Of a DNA stretch of 64,000 nucleotides, positions 1-8,076 are shown piece by piece. Both the position numbers and the translations under genes were made by a program. Under the pieces are notes generated by a model. That model was not told the DNA's origin, searched no databases, and saw nothing but the letters and a program-made list of their open reading frames with translations. Every line of letters starts with the position of its first letter. Within the stretch, counting starts at the first letter, position 1. This stretch comes from Halosimplex aquaticum (lineage in GTDB: Archaea > Halobacteriota > Halobacteria > Halobacteriales > Haloarculaceae), in contig NZ_CP118158.1 of NCBI RefSeq assembly GCF_028747785.1, forward strand, positions 4,092,001 to 4,156,000, written 5' to 3'.

Positions 1-328
1 CGAAAAAGTCGCTGGCCGTCGTGGTGAGCAGGAACAACCGTCGGACGCCGGCGTCGCGGGCTGCGGCTTCGAGTTCGTCGACGAGCGCGGTGCCGTGGCC
101 CGCTCCCCGCGCCGATTCCTCCACCGCGACCGAGCGGAGCAGTCCGTCCTCGCCGTGGACTTCGAAGCCGCCGACGCCGACTGCGTCTCCGTCGGCGCGC
201 GCGACGTAGAAGCGACCCGTCTCGGTGTCGACGTCGTCGGTCGGAAGCCCCGCTCGGTCGAGCAAATTCTCCACGTACCGGAGTCCGTCCCCGCCGGCGC
301 GTTCGAGGGCGATCCCGCTGTCGGTCAT
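1..328 (-). CDS. GNAT acetyltransferase, ArsN2-like (partial, C-terminus cut by window edge)
   Basis: The ATG lies on the minus strand at 328 and about 109 codons are visible before the window ends. The protein shows a GNAT core: a strand ending in GVGGFEVHG, the acetyl-CoA-binding segment LLRSVAVEESARGAGHGTAL (R/QxxGxG/A type), and then LFLLTTTASDFF. The LLTTTA..FF ending, together with AGLPTDD near the N-terminus, is characteristic of the ArsN2-type acetyltransferases found in arsenic-resistance operons. No ars genes are inside this window; they could lie to the left. A generic GNAT role is the alternative. GNAT assignment is firm, ArsN2 subfamily is likely but rests on motif memory. Confidence 0.75.
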   Translation of the reverse strand, partial: MTDSGIALERAGGDGLRYVENLLDRAGLPTDDVDTETGRFYVARADGDAVGVGGFEVHGEDGLLRSVAVEESARGAGHGTALVDELEAAARDAGVRRLFLLTTTASDFF

Positions 329-376
329 GGGACCCGGATCGAACGCCACCGGCAAGACGGTTCCGTCGGGTGCGAC

Positions 377-2230
377 TCACTCCGCTCCGAGGATGTCCGC
401 GAGGTGCTCGCGCATCGCGCCCATGAACGTCTCCCAGTACTCCCCGTAGGTGGTGTCGTAGGCGAGGTACGGCGTGAGGACGCACGAGCGGAGGACGGTC
501 ACCGACCCGACCTCGTTCCACGCGTCCTCGGGGATCCCTAACTCGGCCGCGAACGCCCCGGGGACGTCGCCGTAGGCCTCGGCGTCGAGCGTCGTCTTCG
601 ACGTGACGAAGTCCTTCGTGTAGACGGGGCCGTTCCGGTAGGAACACCGCTCGTAGAGCCCCTCGTTGAGGTCGTTCATCGCGTCGAGTCGCTCGTTGCC
701 GACCTCGTTGAACGCGAAGTCGACGATGTTGAGGTCCGGACGGGTGACCGGCTGGACCGCGACGCGGCGGTCGCCGACCGCGATCTCGTCGGTCGATTCG
801 AGCGAGTGGAAGAACCGGTGGGCCCCCTCGACTCCCCTCCCGACGAGCTGCCCGTACCCTTCGAGGGAGAGCGGGACGACGCGGTTGGCCGCCCAGACCG
901 CCGCGGCGGTCGCCCCCGGCTTGGACCCTTCGAGGATGTAGCTGCCGAGGCGATCGGGCATCTCGGCGCTCTCTTCCAGAATGTACGGCGCCGAGTACGA
1001 TATCGTGTCGAGCGCGCGCTCGTCTCGGACGACGAACCCGCCCGCCGCGTACGGGACGAACCCCATCTTGTGCGGGTCGACCGTGATCGAGTCCGCGCGG
1101 GAGAACGCCCGGTAGGCCTCGTAGACGTGTTCCGGGGGCCAGTCCGTCTCCCGGTCGACGACGTCCAGTTCGTCCAGTACCTCTCGGACGCGGTCGATCT
1201 CCGCGAACTCCCTGTCCTCGACGAACGAGGCGCGGGCGTAGCCCCCGTAGGCCGCGTCGACGTGGAGGGAGAAGGAGACGCCTCGATCCTCGTAGTCCGC
1301 CCGGAGGTCGGCGATCTCGTGGATCGGATCGACGGCGCCCTCCTCGGTGCTGCCGGCGCTCGGGATCACTGCCAGGACCGGCGTCTCCTCGGCGACGAGG
1401 CCGTCGATCGTCTCCGCGAGGCGGTCGACGTCCATGCGGTACTCCTCGTCCACCTCGACGGGAATCAGGTGGTCCTGCCCGATGCCGAGGAGGTCGACGG
1501 CCTTCGCCAGCGAGTAGTGGCGCGACATCGGGACGAGGACCTTTCCGAGCGACCCCGGTTCGGTCCCTGTCCCCCGGGCGGAGTGCCGTCGAACGGCGTC
1601 GAGCACCCCCGCATCGCGGGCAGCGGAGAGCAGATCGAGGATCCGATCGGTCGGCAGGTTCAACAGCTCCCACTCCTCGTCCGTATCGAGCAGGTCCGGT
1701 TCGACCTCCCGGACGGCGAGCGGGACCGAGGCGAGGTTGCGCGCGATCCACAGCCCCTCGTAGTTCGCGACCGTCCCGTCGGCGGTGATGTGGCCCCACG
1801 CGCGCTCGGGGTCGTACCCGAACAGGCCGGCGAACTGCTCGCCGACTTCGAGTTCGAGCTCCGTCGTCGCCGGCGCCGACTCGTAGGCGACGTTGTTCGG
1901 GTTGTAGAGGATGGTCGCCATGTACGCGAGGTTGGCGGCCATGAGCGTGTCGGCGTTCATGTGGCCGAGGTAGCGCGGCGAGAACCAGGGCATCGAGGAG
2001 GCCTTGAGTCGCGAGGAGAGGTCGAGCAACACCTCGGTGGTCCGGTCGAGCGTCTCCCGGCGGACGGCGTTTCGCTCGTCGTACTGGCGGACGATCCGCG
2101 GGTCCTCCGGGTGGAAGTCCCGCCGCCAGTGGATGTGCTCGTCCATCAGGAACTCCAGCGTCTCCTTGAAGTACCGCCGATTCTCCGACTTCGGCCCGAG
2201 GAACAGGTCGGCGACGTCGACTGGCTCCAT
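377..2230 (-). CDS. PLP-dependent amino acid decarboxylase, tyrosine decarboxylase type
   Basis: A 617-residue protein starting at the ATG at 2230 (the frame is open further upstream but only as antisense to the next gene). Length and sequence track the bacterial tyrosine decarboxylases of about 620 residues: RYLGHMNADTL, NPNNVAYESAPATTELE, WGHITADGTVANYEGLW near the N-terminus, HVDAAYGGY, and the PLP lysine in DPHKMGFVPYAAGG at about residue 388. The reaction would be release of CO2 from an aromatic amino acid to give an amine such as tyramine, in the cytoplasm. Archaeal homologues of group II decarboxylases also include aspartate and glutamate enzymes, but those are much shorter. No amine/amino-acid antiporter is adjacent. 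It is divergent from the aldo/keto reductase at 2438. Confidence 0.88.
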   Translation of the reverse strand: MEPVDVADLFLGPKSENRRYFKETLEFLMDEHIHWRRDFHPEDPRIVRQYDERNAVRRETLDRTTEVLLDLSSRLKASSMPWFSPRYLGHMNADTLMAANLAYMATILYNPNNVAYESAPATTELELEVGEQFAGLFGYDPERAWGHITADGTVANYEGLWIARNLASVPLAVREVEPDLLDTDEEWELLNLPTDRILDLLSAARDAGVLDAVRRHSARGTGTEPGSLGKVLVPMSRHYSLAKAVDLLGIGQDHLIPVEVDEEYRMDVDRLAETIDGLVAEETPVLAVIPSAGSTEEGAVDPIHEIADLRADYEDRGVSFSLHVDAAYGGYARASFVEDREFAEIDRVREVLDELDVVDRETDWPPEHVYEAYRAFSRADSITVDPHKMGFVPYAAGGFVVRDERALDTISYSAPYILEESAEMPDRLGSYILEGSKPGATAAAVWAANRVVPLSLEGYGQLVGRGVEGAHRFFHSLESTDEIAVGDRRVAVQPVTRPDLNIVDFAFNEVGNERLDAMNDLNEGLYERCSYRNGPVYTKDFVTSKTTLDAEAYGDVPGAFAAELGIPEDAWNEVGSVTVLRSCVLTPYLAYDTTYGEYWETFMGAMREHLADILGAE

Positions 2231-2437
2231 GGTGAGACTCGCTTCGATCAACGGGTTCGGCACGCAAAACACGAGCGCCGGCCGGTCGAGCGCGCCCGTT
2301 CCAGCCTCTGTCAGTCGCTCTGGTGCCCGCGGGGCGGTCCAGGCGTTCGCCGGCAGTCGCGTTCGGGCCGGACGAACCCCACGTGGCGTTCCGCCATCCC
2401 CACCGCTTTGTGACTGGGACCCGCAGGGGTGTGTGCT

Positions 2438-3304
2438 ATGGCTGACGACGTACACAACGAGAGCGACACGTTCGACATCGACGGTGAGCTGACCGTCCAC
2501 CGCCTCGGATTCGGGGCGATGCGGCTCACCGGCGAGGACATCATCGGCCGGCCGGACGACGAGGAGACGGCCCGAAACGTCGTCCAGCGAGCGGTCGAAC
2601 TCGGCGTCGACCTGATCGACACGGCCGACTCCTACGGCCCGGGCGTCAGCGAGCGGATCCTCCGCGAGGCGCTGTCCGAGGTCGACGCAGACCCGGTCGT
2701 CGCCACCAAAGCCGGCCTGCTGCGCCACCGCGACGGCGAGTGGCTGCCCCACGGCGATCCCGACTACCTGCACAACCAGGTCATGGTGAGCCGCGACCGC
2801 CTCGGCGTCGACTCCATCGACCTGTACCAGTACCACCGCCCGGACCCCGACACGGACTTCGAGGATTCGGTCCACGCTTTCGCCGAGATGAAAGACGCCG
2901 GACAGGCCGACCACGTCGGCCTCTCGAACGTCACCGTCGAGCAACTGGAGACGGCGCGGGACATCGTCGACGTCGCGACGGTCCAGAACCAGTACAACAT
3001 CGGGTATCGCGACGACGAGGACGTCCTGCAGGCCTGCGAGGAGTACGACGTCGGGTTCATCCCCTGGGGTCCGCTGTATACGGTCGACGACGAGGGCGTC
3101 GCGGGCGTCCTCGACGAGGTCGGCGAGGCCCACGACGCCAGCCGGCGGCAGGTCGCGCTCGCGTGGCTCCTCCACCACTCCGACGTGACACTGCCGATCC
3201 CGGGCACGTCGAGCGTCGAACACCTCGAATCGAACGTGGCCGCCTCGCAGATCGAACTGGCCGACGAGGACCTCGCGAAGCTGAACGACATCGACCCGCA
3301 GTAA
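2438..3304 (+). CDS. Aldo/keto reductase
   Basis: A 288-residue TIM-barrel NAD(P)H-dependent oxidoreductase of usual family length. The catalytic tetrad is visible: Asp61 or Asp64 and Tyr66 in DTADSYGPG, Lys91 in VVATKAG, and His133 in LYQYHRPD. The C-terminal LPIPGTSSVEHLESN is the usual cofactor phosphate-binding segment. The ATG at 2438 is preferred over an in-frame GTG at 2429 because it gives a normal N-terminus. The substrate cannot be predicted. It is divergent from the decarboxylase, with about 200 bases between them; a role in handling the aldehyde produced after amine oxidation is conceivable but there is no oxidase nearby. Confidence 0.9.
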   Translation: MADDVHNESDTFDIDGELTVHRLGFGAMRLTGEDIIGRPDDEETARNVVQRAVELGVDLIDTADSYGPGVSERILREALSEVDADPVVATKAGLLRHRDGEWLPHGDPDYLHNQVMVSRDRLGVDSIDLYQYHRPDPDTDFEDSVHAFAEMKDAGQADHVGLSNVTVEQLETARDIVDVATVQNQYNIGYRDDEDVLQACEEYDVGFIPWGPLYTVDDEGVAGVLDEVGEAHDASRRQVALAWLLHHSDVTLPIPGTSSVEHLESNVAASQIELADEDLAKLNDIDPQ

Positions 3305-3360
3305 CGTCTCGAATCGCGTTTTCGGTCGAGACTCGCGGCTTTTCGCGTGAGAAATAACCG

Positions 3361-3388
3361 CGAGCGACGGCACGAGCGCTGTCGCTCG
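3361..3388. terminator. Inverted repeat between convergent genes
   Basis: CGAGCGAC and GTCGCTCG form an 8-bp perfect stem around a 12-base loop, in the gap between the aldo/keto reductase (ending 3304) and the cold-shock operon (ending 3453). The position fits a bidirectional terminator. Archaeal termination usually relies on T-runs and no strong one is present, so this is a suggestion only. Confidence 0.35.
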
Positions 3389-3452
3389 ACGGCGTGATAA
3401 TGTGAAAATTCGGAGCCAGCAGGACGCTGACGCCGCAGTTAGAGAGTGCGAC

Positions 3453-3647
3453 TTACTGTCGCGTGAGGTTCGTCGCGCGCGGGCCCTTGTCGGCCTGCTC
3501 GATGTCGAACTCCACTTCCTGACCCTCTTCGAGGTCCGGGCCGCCGACGTCTTCCATGTGGAAGAAAACGTCGTCGTCAGCGTCCTCGGTCTCGATGAAG
3601 CCGTAGCCGCCCGTGTCGTTGAAGAAGTCGACTTTGCCGGAGGCCAT
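3453..3647 (-). CDS. cspA: Cold-shock domain protein (third gene of tandem triplet)
   Basis: A 64-residue OB-fold nucleic-acid-binding protein. RNP1-like GGYGFIETED and RNP2-like DDVFFHMED are both present, which are the single-stranded RNA/DNA contact motifs of the CspA family. It is the last gene of a three-gene minus-strand operon, starting two bases after the stop of the middle copy. It ends in NLTRQ instead of NLERL seen in the two others and is otherwise almost identical to the first copy. Likely role: RNA chaperone, cytoplasmic. Confidence 0.95.
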   Translation of the reverse strand: MASGKVDFFNDTGGYGFIETEDADDDVFFHMEDVGGPDLEEGQEVEFDIEQADKGPRATNLTRQ

Positions 3648-3649
3648 CG

Positions 3650-3844
3650 TTAGAGTCGCTCCAGGTTGGTCGCTCGGGGACCTTTGTCGGCCTGCTCGAT
3701 GTCGAACTCGACGTCCTGACCTTCCTCCAGGTCGGGACCTCCGACGTCTTCCATGTGGAAGAAGACGTCGTCGTCCGCATCCTCAGTCTCGATGAAACCG
3801 TAGCCGCCCGTGTCGTTGAAGAAGTCGACCGATCCGGACGCCAT
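3650..3844 (-). CDS. cspA: Cold-shock domain protein (middle gene of tandem triplet)
   Basis: A 64-residue copy of the cold-shock domain, starting MASGSVDFF where its neighbours have MASGKVDFF, and with EGQDVEFDIE where they have EGQEVEFDIE. Its ATG overlaps the last base of the upstream copy's TAA stop (TAATG, 3842-3846), so translation is probably coupled. The RNP motifs are intact. Many synonymous differences separate the copies although the proteins are nearly the same, pointing to selection on the protein rather than a very fresh duplication. Confidence 0.95.
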   Translation of the reverse strand: MASGSVDFFNDTGGYGFIETEDADDDVFFHMEDVGGPDLEEGQDVEFDIEQADKGPRATNLERL

Positions 3845-4038
3845 TAGAGGCGCTCCAGGTTCGTCGCGCGCGGGCCCTTGTCGGCCTGCTCTATGTCGAA
3901 CTCCACTTCCTGTCCCTCTTCGAGGTCCGGACCGCCCACGTCCTCCATGTGGAAGAAAACGTCGTCGTCAGCGTCCTCAGTCTCGATGAAACCGTAACCG
4001 CCCGTGTCGTTGAAGAAGTCAACCTTACCGGATGCCAT
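3844..4038 (-). CDS. cspA: Cold-shock domain protein (first gene of tandem triplet)
   Basis: A 64-residue OB-fold protein, start at the ATG at 4038. The open frame continues upstream to 4281 but that part overlaps the DUF429 gene on the other strand and has no family similarity. GGYGFIETED and DDVFFHMED are the nucleic-acid-binding motifs. It is the promoter-proximal gene of the triplet; a TATA element sits about 28 bases upstream, so the message is probably leaderless. Confidence 0.95.
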   Translation of the reverse strand: MASGKVDFFNDTGGYGFIETEDADDDVFFHMEDVGGPDLEEGQEVEFDIEQADKGPRATNLERL

Positions 4039-4062
4039 TGCTTCTAAACACAACGTCGGGGG

Positions 4063-4070
4063 ATGTATAA
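4063..4070 (-). promoter_or_regulatory. TATA element of the cold-shock operon
   Basis: Minus-strand TTATACAT, centred about 28 bases from the ATG at 4038. In haloarchaea transcription begins about 25 bases downstream of this box, which puts the start at or next to the ATG (leaderless mRNA). Confidence 0.65.
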
Positions 4071-4188
4071 GAGTTCCGAGAGAAGCGTTACCACGACCCT
4101 TTACGGAGCGATGCGGCGTGGCGCGCCGGATCGCCGCGGAACCCACGTGGGCAAGGGATTTTTGTTCGCAGACCCGAAACGTCGGGCC

Positions 4189-4941
4189 ATGAGCGAGACA
4201 GGGGCGCCGCTGTACGTCGGCGTCGACTGGTCGGAGGGGATGTGGTTCGCGGTGGCGTTCGGCCGCGACGGGTTCGACCACGCCGCCGTGTTCGAGGAGA
4301 TCGGCGACCTCTGGGTCCGTTACGAGGAGCGCGCCCGACGGGTGCTCGTCGACGTGCCCATCGGACTGATCGAAGAGGGCGAGGAGGGACGTCGGTGCGA
4401 CGCCCTCGCCCGCGAAGTCCTCGGCCCGATGGCCGGCGCCGTCGTCGTCCCTCCGGTCCGGGAAGCCACCCGGAAGCGCCGGTACCCCGCGGCCCAGCGC
4501 GTCAACGAGCGCAAGGCCGGACGCGGGATCTCAGAGCGCGCGTTCGCGATGAGCGACGGGATCGCCGCCGTCGACGAACTCCTCCAGAACGTCCCCGAGG
4601 CCAACGCGGCGTTCGCGGAGTCACACCCCGAGCTCTGTTACCGGGCGTTCGCCGGCGAACCGCTGGAGCACTCCAGCGCGTACGCGGCGGGCTACGCCGA
4701 GCGGATGCGGACGCTGGCGCGGTACGACCGCGACGCGCCGCCGGCCGTCCAGGCGGCCGCCGCCGCGACCGAGGGGTACGAGGTCGCCGTCGCCGACGTC
4801 CTCGACGCCGTCGCCCTGGCGTACACCGCGGCGCCCGGCGACGGCGACCTCCGGACGATCCCGGCCGATCCGTCCACCGACGCGAAGGGGCTCCCGATGG
4901 GCATCGCCTATCGGGCGGAGAAACCGCTGGATACCGAGTGA
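4189..4941 (+). CDS. DUF429 family protein
   Basis: A 250-residue protein starting at MSETGAPLYVG; the frame runs upstream to 4063 but that stretch holds the cold-shock promoter. VGVDWSEGMW near the N-terminus and LVDVPIGLIEEGEEGR, then a PPVREA segment and a late ESHPELCYRAFAGEP with VLDAVALAYTA, are the conserved elements of DUF429, a family with a predicted RNase H/actin-like nuclease fold (known from family descriptions; no established reaction). The acidic residues in VGVDWSE and LVDVPIG are candidate catalytic positions. Divergent from the cold-shock operon. Confidence 0.82.
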   Translation: MSETGAPLYVGVDWSEGMWFAVAFGRDGFDHAAVFEEIGDLWVRYEERARRVLVDVPIGLIEEGEEGRRCDALAREVLGPMAGAVVVPPVREATRKRRYPAAQRVNERKAGRGISERAFAMSDGIAAVDELLQNVPEANAAFAESHPELCYRAFAGEPLEHSSAYAAGYAERMRTLARYDRDAPPAVQAAAAATEGYEVAVADVLDAVALAYTAAPGDGDLRTIPADPSTDAKGLPMGIAYRAEKPLDTE

Positions 4942-5002
4942 CGGCGACCGAAGCGGCTCTCTGCCGGTGATTCGAGGGGTTCCGCGGACACCTCGCCGTC
5001 GA

Positions 5003-6349
5003 TTAGTTCCCCTTCTGCTTTCCGTTGCCGTTCCCGCGCCCGTTCCCTTTCCCGTTGTCCTTGCCGTTCCCCTTCCCGTTGTTTTCGTCGTCGTCGGCGT
5101 GATCCGGCGGACCGCGACCGTTCTTTCCGTTGCCCTCGCCCTCGCTTTCGTCGTCACCGTCGTCGCTGTCGTCTCCGTCGCCGTCGTTTCCGCCGTCTCC
5201 GTTCGGGTCGAACGCGTCGATGGCGTCTTCGAGGGAGAACGAGGAGTCGCCGCCGTCTCCGTCGCCGCCGCGGATCTTCCCGGCGATCTTCGCGAGGGCG
5301 TTCTTCGGGTCGATCTCGGTGTCGTCGACGCGGAAGTGGACTCGACACGTCCCCTCTTCGGCGTGGCCCTCGTGGTGTTTCGCGCTCGCGCCGTTACCGT
5401 TGTCGACCGCCTCGGGCGCGCCGAACGATATCGAGTCCACGTCGAGTTCCGAGGGGTCCGGGCAGTCGATGTCGACCGGGATCAGCCCCTCGCTCTCGAC
5501 GTTGATCTTCGCGTCGGGCGGGGAGACCGAGAGATCGAGGTCCGTGTCGTCGGAGTCCCCGTCGGCCGACGCGCGCTCGACCGCGACCGTGAGGGGAGCG
5601 CCGAGGTCCAGCGTCGACCGGGTGACGCCGCCTTCCCCGTCGGCCGAGAGGAGTTGCCACTCGTCTATCGTGCCCTCGTAGTGCTGGCCGTAGAGCGCCG
5701 CGTCCTCGTTGAACGCGGGGTTGATCCCGATAGCGGTCCCCGGATCGAGGTGTCCCAGGACGCCGCCGTCGCCTCTGGTCGGCCCCCAGGTCCAGTCGAT
5801 CCGGTTGTTCGTGCCGTCGGTGTTCCAGTTGTCGTAGTTGGAGTCCGGCTTCTCCCCGGACTCGAAGCGGTAGAGGTCGTCCTTGACGAGCCACCCGGCG
5901 CCCGCCGGGACGCCCGAGACGGTCCAGGTGGCCGACCCCCCGTCGCCGCCGTCGGCGTCGTGGACGGCCACGAGACTGACGCCGTCCGGCCCCTCGTAGA
6001 AAAACAGCAGCGACGTCGACGGTCGCTGGAGGTCCTGCGTGCCGACCGACATGTAATACGGGCCTTCCCCGGGATCGGTCGCGCCGTTGTCGCCCGTGTA
6101 CTTCTCCGGGATCCGCAGGTCGTAGAACGACTCCACCGGTTCGCTCCCGGAGAGGGGCGCGACCTCGTGGCGCTCGTCGCCCTGTTCGACGACGTACAGC
6201 GGGTCTGCGTCGTCGCCCGATTCGCCGTCGCCGTCCTGACCGGCCGCAGTGGTCGTCGCCGCACCGAAGGCACCGGCCGCCGCGAGCGCCTGCAGGAGCG
6301 TTCGCCTACCGACCGCGCTGTCGTCCGCCGCCGTCGTATCGTTCGTCAT
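5003..6349 (-). CDS. Tat-exported protein of unknown function with Gly/Asn/Lys-rich tail
   Basis: A 448-residue protein from the ATG at 6349. The N-terminus carries a twin-arginine signal: GRRTLLQALAAAGAFGAATTTAAG, cleaved probably after the Ala-rich stretch. The mature part (about 35-360) has Asp-rich, beta-type sequence with tryptophan clusters such as NRIDWTWGPTRG; I do not recognise the fold. The last 90 or so residues are low complexity: an Asp/Gly/Glu run and then GNGK/GNGR repeats that end in a basic tail, unusual for a haloarchaeal secreted protein. Folded export and a surface-anchoring or polymer-binding role for the tail are inferences. Confidence 0.75.
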   Translation of the reverse strand: MTNDTTAADDSAVGRRTLLQALAAAGAFGAATTTAAGQDGDGESGDDADPLYVVEQGDERHEVAPLSGSEPVESFYDLRIPEKYTGDNGATDPGEGPYYMSVGTQDLQRPSTSLLFFYEGPDGVSLVAVHDADGGDGGSATWTVSGVPAGAGWLVKDDLYRFESGEKPDSNYDNWNTDGTNNRIDWTWGPTRGDGGVLGHLDPGTAIGINPAFNEDAALYGQHYEGTIDEWQLLSADGEGGVTRSTLDLGAPLTVAVERASADGDSDDTDLDLSVSPPDAKINVESEGLIPVDIDCPDPSELDVDSISFGAPEAVDNGNGASAKHHEGHAEEGTCRVHFRVDDTEIDPKNALAKIAGKIRGGDGDGGDSSFSLEDAIDAFDPNGDGGNDGDGDDSDDGDDESEGEGNGKNGRGPPDHADDDENNGKGNGKDNGKGNGRGNGNGKQKGN

Positions 6350-6630
6350 ACTCGACGGCCGTGCGGAGCGGTCATTGTTATGACGGGCAAACTCCGCGGG
6401 CGCTCGGAAGGCCGTCCGGCCGACAGCGGGACCACACTCCGCGCCCGGGAGTAAGACCGGGGTACTCTCCGCCCGCCCGTCTGCGCTCGCGGTCGGTTGG
6501 GTGCAGTTACCGACCTGCTCTCCGGGACCGGTGACCGGCGCGGTTCCCGGAGGCAGTTGCCGAGGCGACACCCCGGTCGTGGCAACCAGGGAGCAAGAAC
6601 TGATTAACGGGGTGACAGCGTACTGACGGC

Positions 6631-7320
6631 ATGGACCACGAGATCAGTCACCGACCGTCGTACGCCCAGTTGACGCTCGACCTCGACGCCGGCGAGTCCG
6701 TCCGGTCGGAGGCGGGGGCGATGGTGAGCAAGTCCCCCCAGATCGACGTCGAGACGGCGGCGGAGGGCGGGATACTCAAGTCCCTGTCGCGGTCGCTGTT
6801 CGGCGGCGAGTCCTTCTTCATGAACACGTTCACCGCATCGGAAGCGGGGCGGATCCAGCTGGCGCCGGCGCTGTCCGGCGACGTCCAGCACCACCCGCTC
6901 GACGACGAGACGCTCTACGTGCAGTCGTCGTCGTTCCTGGCCTCTGATCCGGCGATCAGCGTCGACACCGAGTTCGGCGGCACGAAGACCTTCTTCGGGG
7001 GCGAGGGCCTCTTCCTGTTGCGGATGGAGGGGACGGGCCCGCTGTTCCTGTCGAGTTACGGGGCCATCGACGAGCACGAACTCGACGGGACGGAGTCGTA
7101 CGTGGTCGACACTGGCCACATCGTCGCCTTCGAGGAGTCGCTGTCGTTCGACGTGCGGAAGGTCGGCGGCCTGCGGTCGACGCTGTTCAGCGGCGAGGGA
7201 CTCGTCTGCGAGTTCGAGGGCGAGGGAACCGTGTGGACCCAGACCCGCAGCCCGGACGCGTTCCTGTCGTGGCTCATCCCGAAGATCCCCCAGCGGAACA
7301 CCACGCAGACGACGACCTGA
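6631..7320 (+). CDS. AIM24 / TIGR00266 family protein
   Basis: A 229-residue protein that matches the TIGR00266/AIM24 family (about 220-260 residues): EAGAMVSKSPQIDVET at the start, LSRSLFGGESFFMNTFTA in the middle, a GLFLLRMEGTGPLFLSSYGAI segment, VVDTGHIVAFE, and LFSGEGLVCEFEGEGTVWTQTRS at the end. The family has a beta-barrel/tryptophan-RNA-binding-attenuator-like fold in bacteria and archaea and no firm biochemical role. The gene stands alone in its orientation with the small winged-helix gene 60 bases downstream. Confidence 0.88.
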   Translation: MDHEISHRPSYAQLTLDLDAGESVRSEAGAMVSKSPQIDVETAAEGGILKSLSRSLFGGESFFMNTFTASEAGRIQLAPALSGDVQHHPLDDETLYVQSSSFLASDPAISVDTEFGGTKTFFGGEGLFLLRMEGTGPLFLSSYGAIDEHELDGTESYVVDTGHIVAFEESLSFDVRKVGGLRSTLFSGEGLVCEFEGEGTVWTQTRSPDAFLSWLIPKIPQRNTTQTTT

Positions 7321-7380
7321 CGGCGATACGCCGGTGCGGTGCACCAAATCGTTATGACACTTCCGGCCGAACTGACAGAT

Positions 7381-7749
7381 ATGAGCGATCCAGTCGAGCT
7401 CGATTCGCCGGCGCTGTCGACGTACGTCGTCCTCGCGGGCGTCGTCGAACTGTCAGTCAGGGGAGAGACGCCCGCGCACGCCGTCGAGATCCGCCGGGCC
7501 TGTAACCGGGCGATGGAGGCCGTCGACGTCGACGTGCTCGGCACGGTGACCGAGGCCGAGGTGTCGCGCACGCTCAACGAACTCGACGCCGCGGACCTGG
7601 TCGACGGCCGGCGCGACGACACCTCCGCGACCGGGAAGGGGCGACCGGCGTATCGCCTCACGGCAGACGCGGAGGCCGTCCGCACACAACTCGCCGAGGA
7701 CGAGCGCGTGGCCCCGCTCGCAGACCGCATCGGTTCGCTCGACGAATAG
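7381..7749 (+). CDS. Small winged-helix protein
   Basis: 122 residues from the ATG at 7381 (an in-frame ATG at 7354 is possible; a TATA-like stretch is not obvious for either). A winged helix-turn-helix can be read from about residue 55 to 105: EAEVSRTLNELDAADLVDGRRDD, followed by a GRPAYRLT wing strand. The arrangement resembles PadR/MarR-type archaeal regulators that act as dimers. No ligand-binding domain is present, so it is probably a stand-alone DNA-binding protein. Targets are unknown; the AIM24-family gene directly upstream is a candidate partner. Confidence 0.7.
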   Translation: MSDPVELDSPALSTYVVLAGVVELSVRGETPAHAVEIRRACNRAMEAVDVDVLGTVTEAEVSRTLNELDAADLVDGRRDDTSATGKGRPAYRLTADAEAVRTQLAEDERVAPLADRIGSLDE

Positions 7750-7859
7750 ACACCGGGCCGCCGACCCCGTCCCTTCAGTCACCGGTTCCGACCGACGCCC
7801 CCTCAAGTTCTCGAACGAACTGGCACAAGACACATGTCGGGCCGCTGTGATATGTCGGT

Positions 7860-8003
7860 ATGCTTCAGGCAGAACTCGAAGTGTGTACCGACTGCGGACT
7901 CCTGCACATGGAAGGCGGACCGGCGCCGTCGAACGTCAGCGAGTGCACGGGCTGTGGCGGACGCGTCACGGACGTCGACATCGACGACCTGATCGGACTG
8001 TGA
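7860..8003 (+). CDS. 47-residue zinc-knuckle (CxxC...CxxC) protein
   Basis: A short open frame whose product has two paired cysteines: VCTDCGLL at residues 9-14 and ECTGCGGRV at about 29-35. Spacing of about 17 residues between the knuckles is that of a zinc ribbon. The rest is acidic and ends in a DIDDLIGL helix. Haloarchaea encode many such CPxCG-type micro-proteins, some with roles in adaptation; none can be assigned here. It has a clean ATG and the composition of a real gene. Confidence 0.72.
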   Translation: MLQAELEVCTDCGLLHMEGGPAPSNVSECTGCGGRVTDVDIDDLIGL

Positions 8004-8076
8004 CCGCGCAGACGGCGGGCGACTCCGTCGACCCCTAGCGACTGCCCCGCTCGTCGCCCGAACCTCTCCAGCGGGT

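Noticed and set aside
806..2413. 535-codon plus-strand frame
   Set aside because: Antisense to the decarboxylase gene, which has clear family motifs; the product is an Arg/Val-rich mixture typical of shadow frames in GC-rich DNA.
3844..4281. 145-residue version of the first cold-shock protein
   Set aside because: The extra N-terminal part overlaps the DUF429 gene and the operon's TATA box; the 64-residue form matches its two neighbours exactly.
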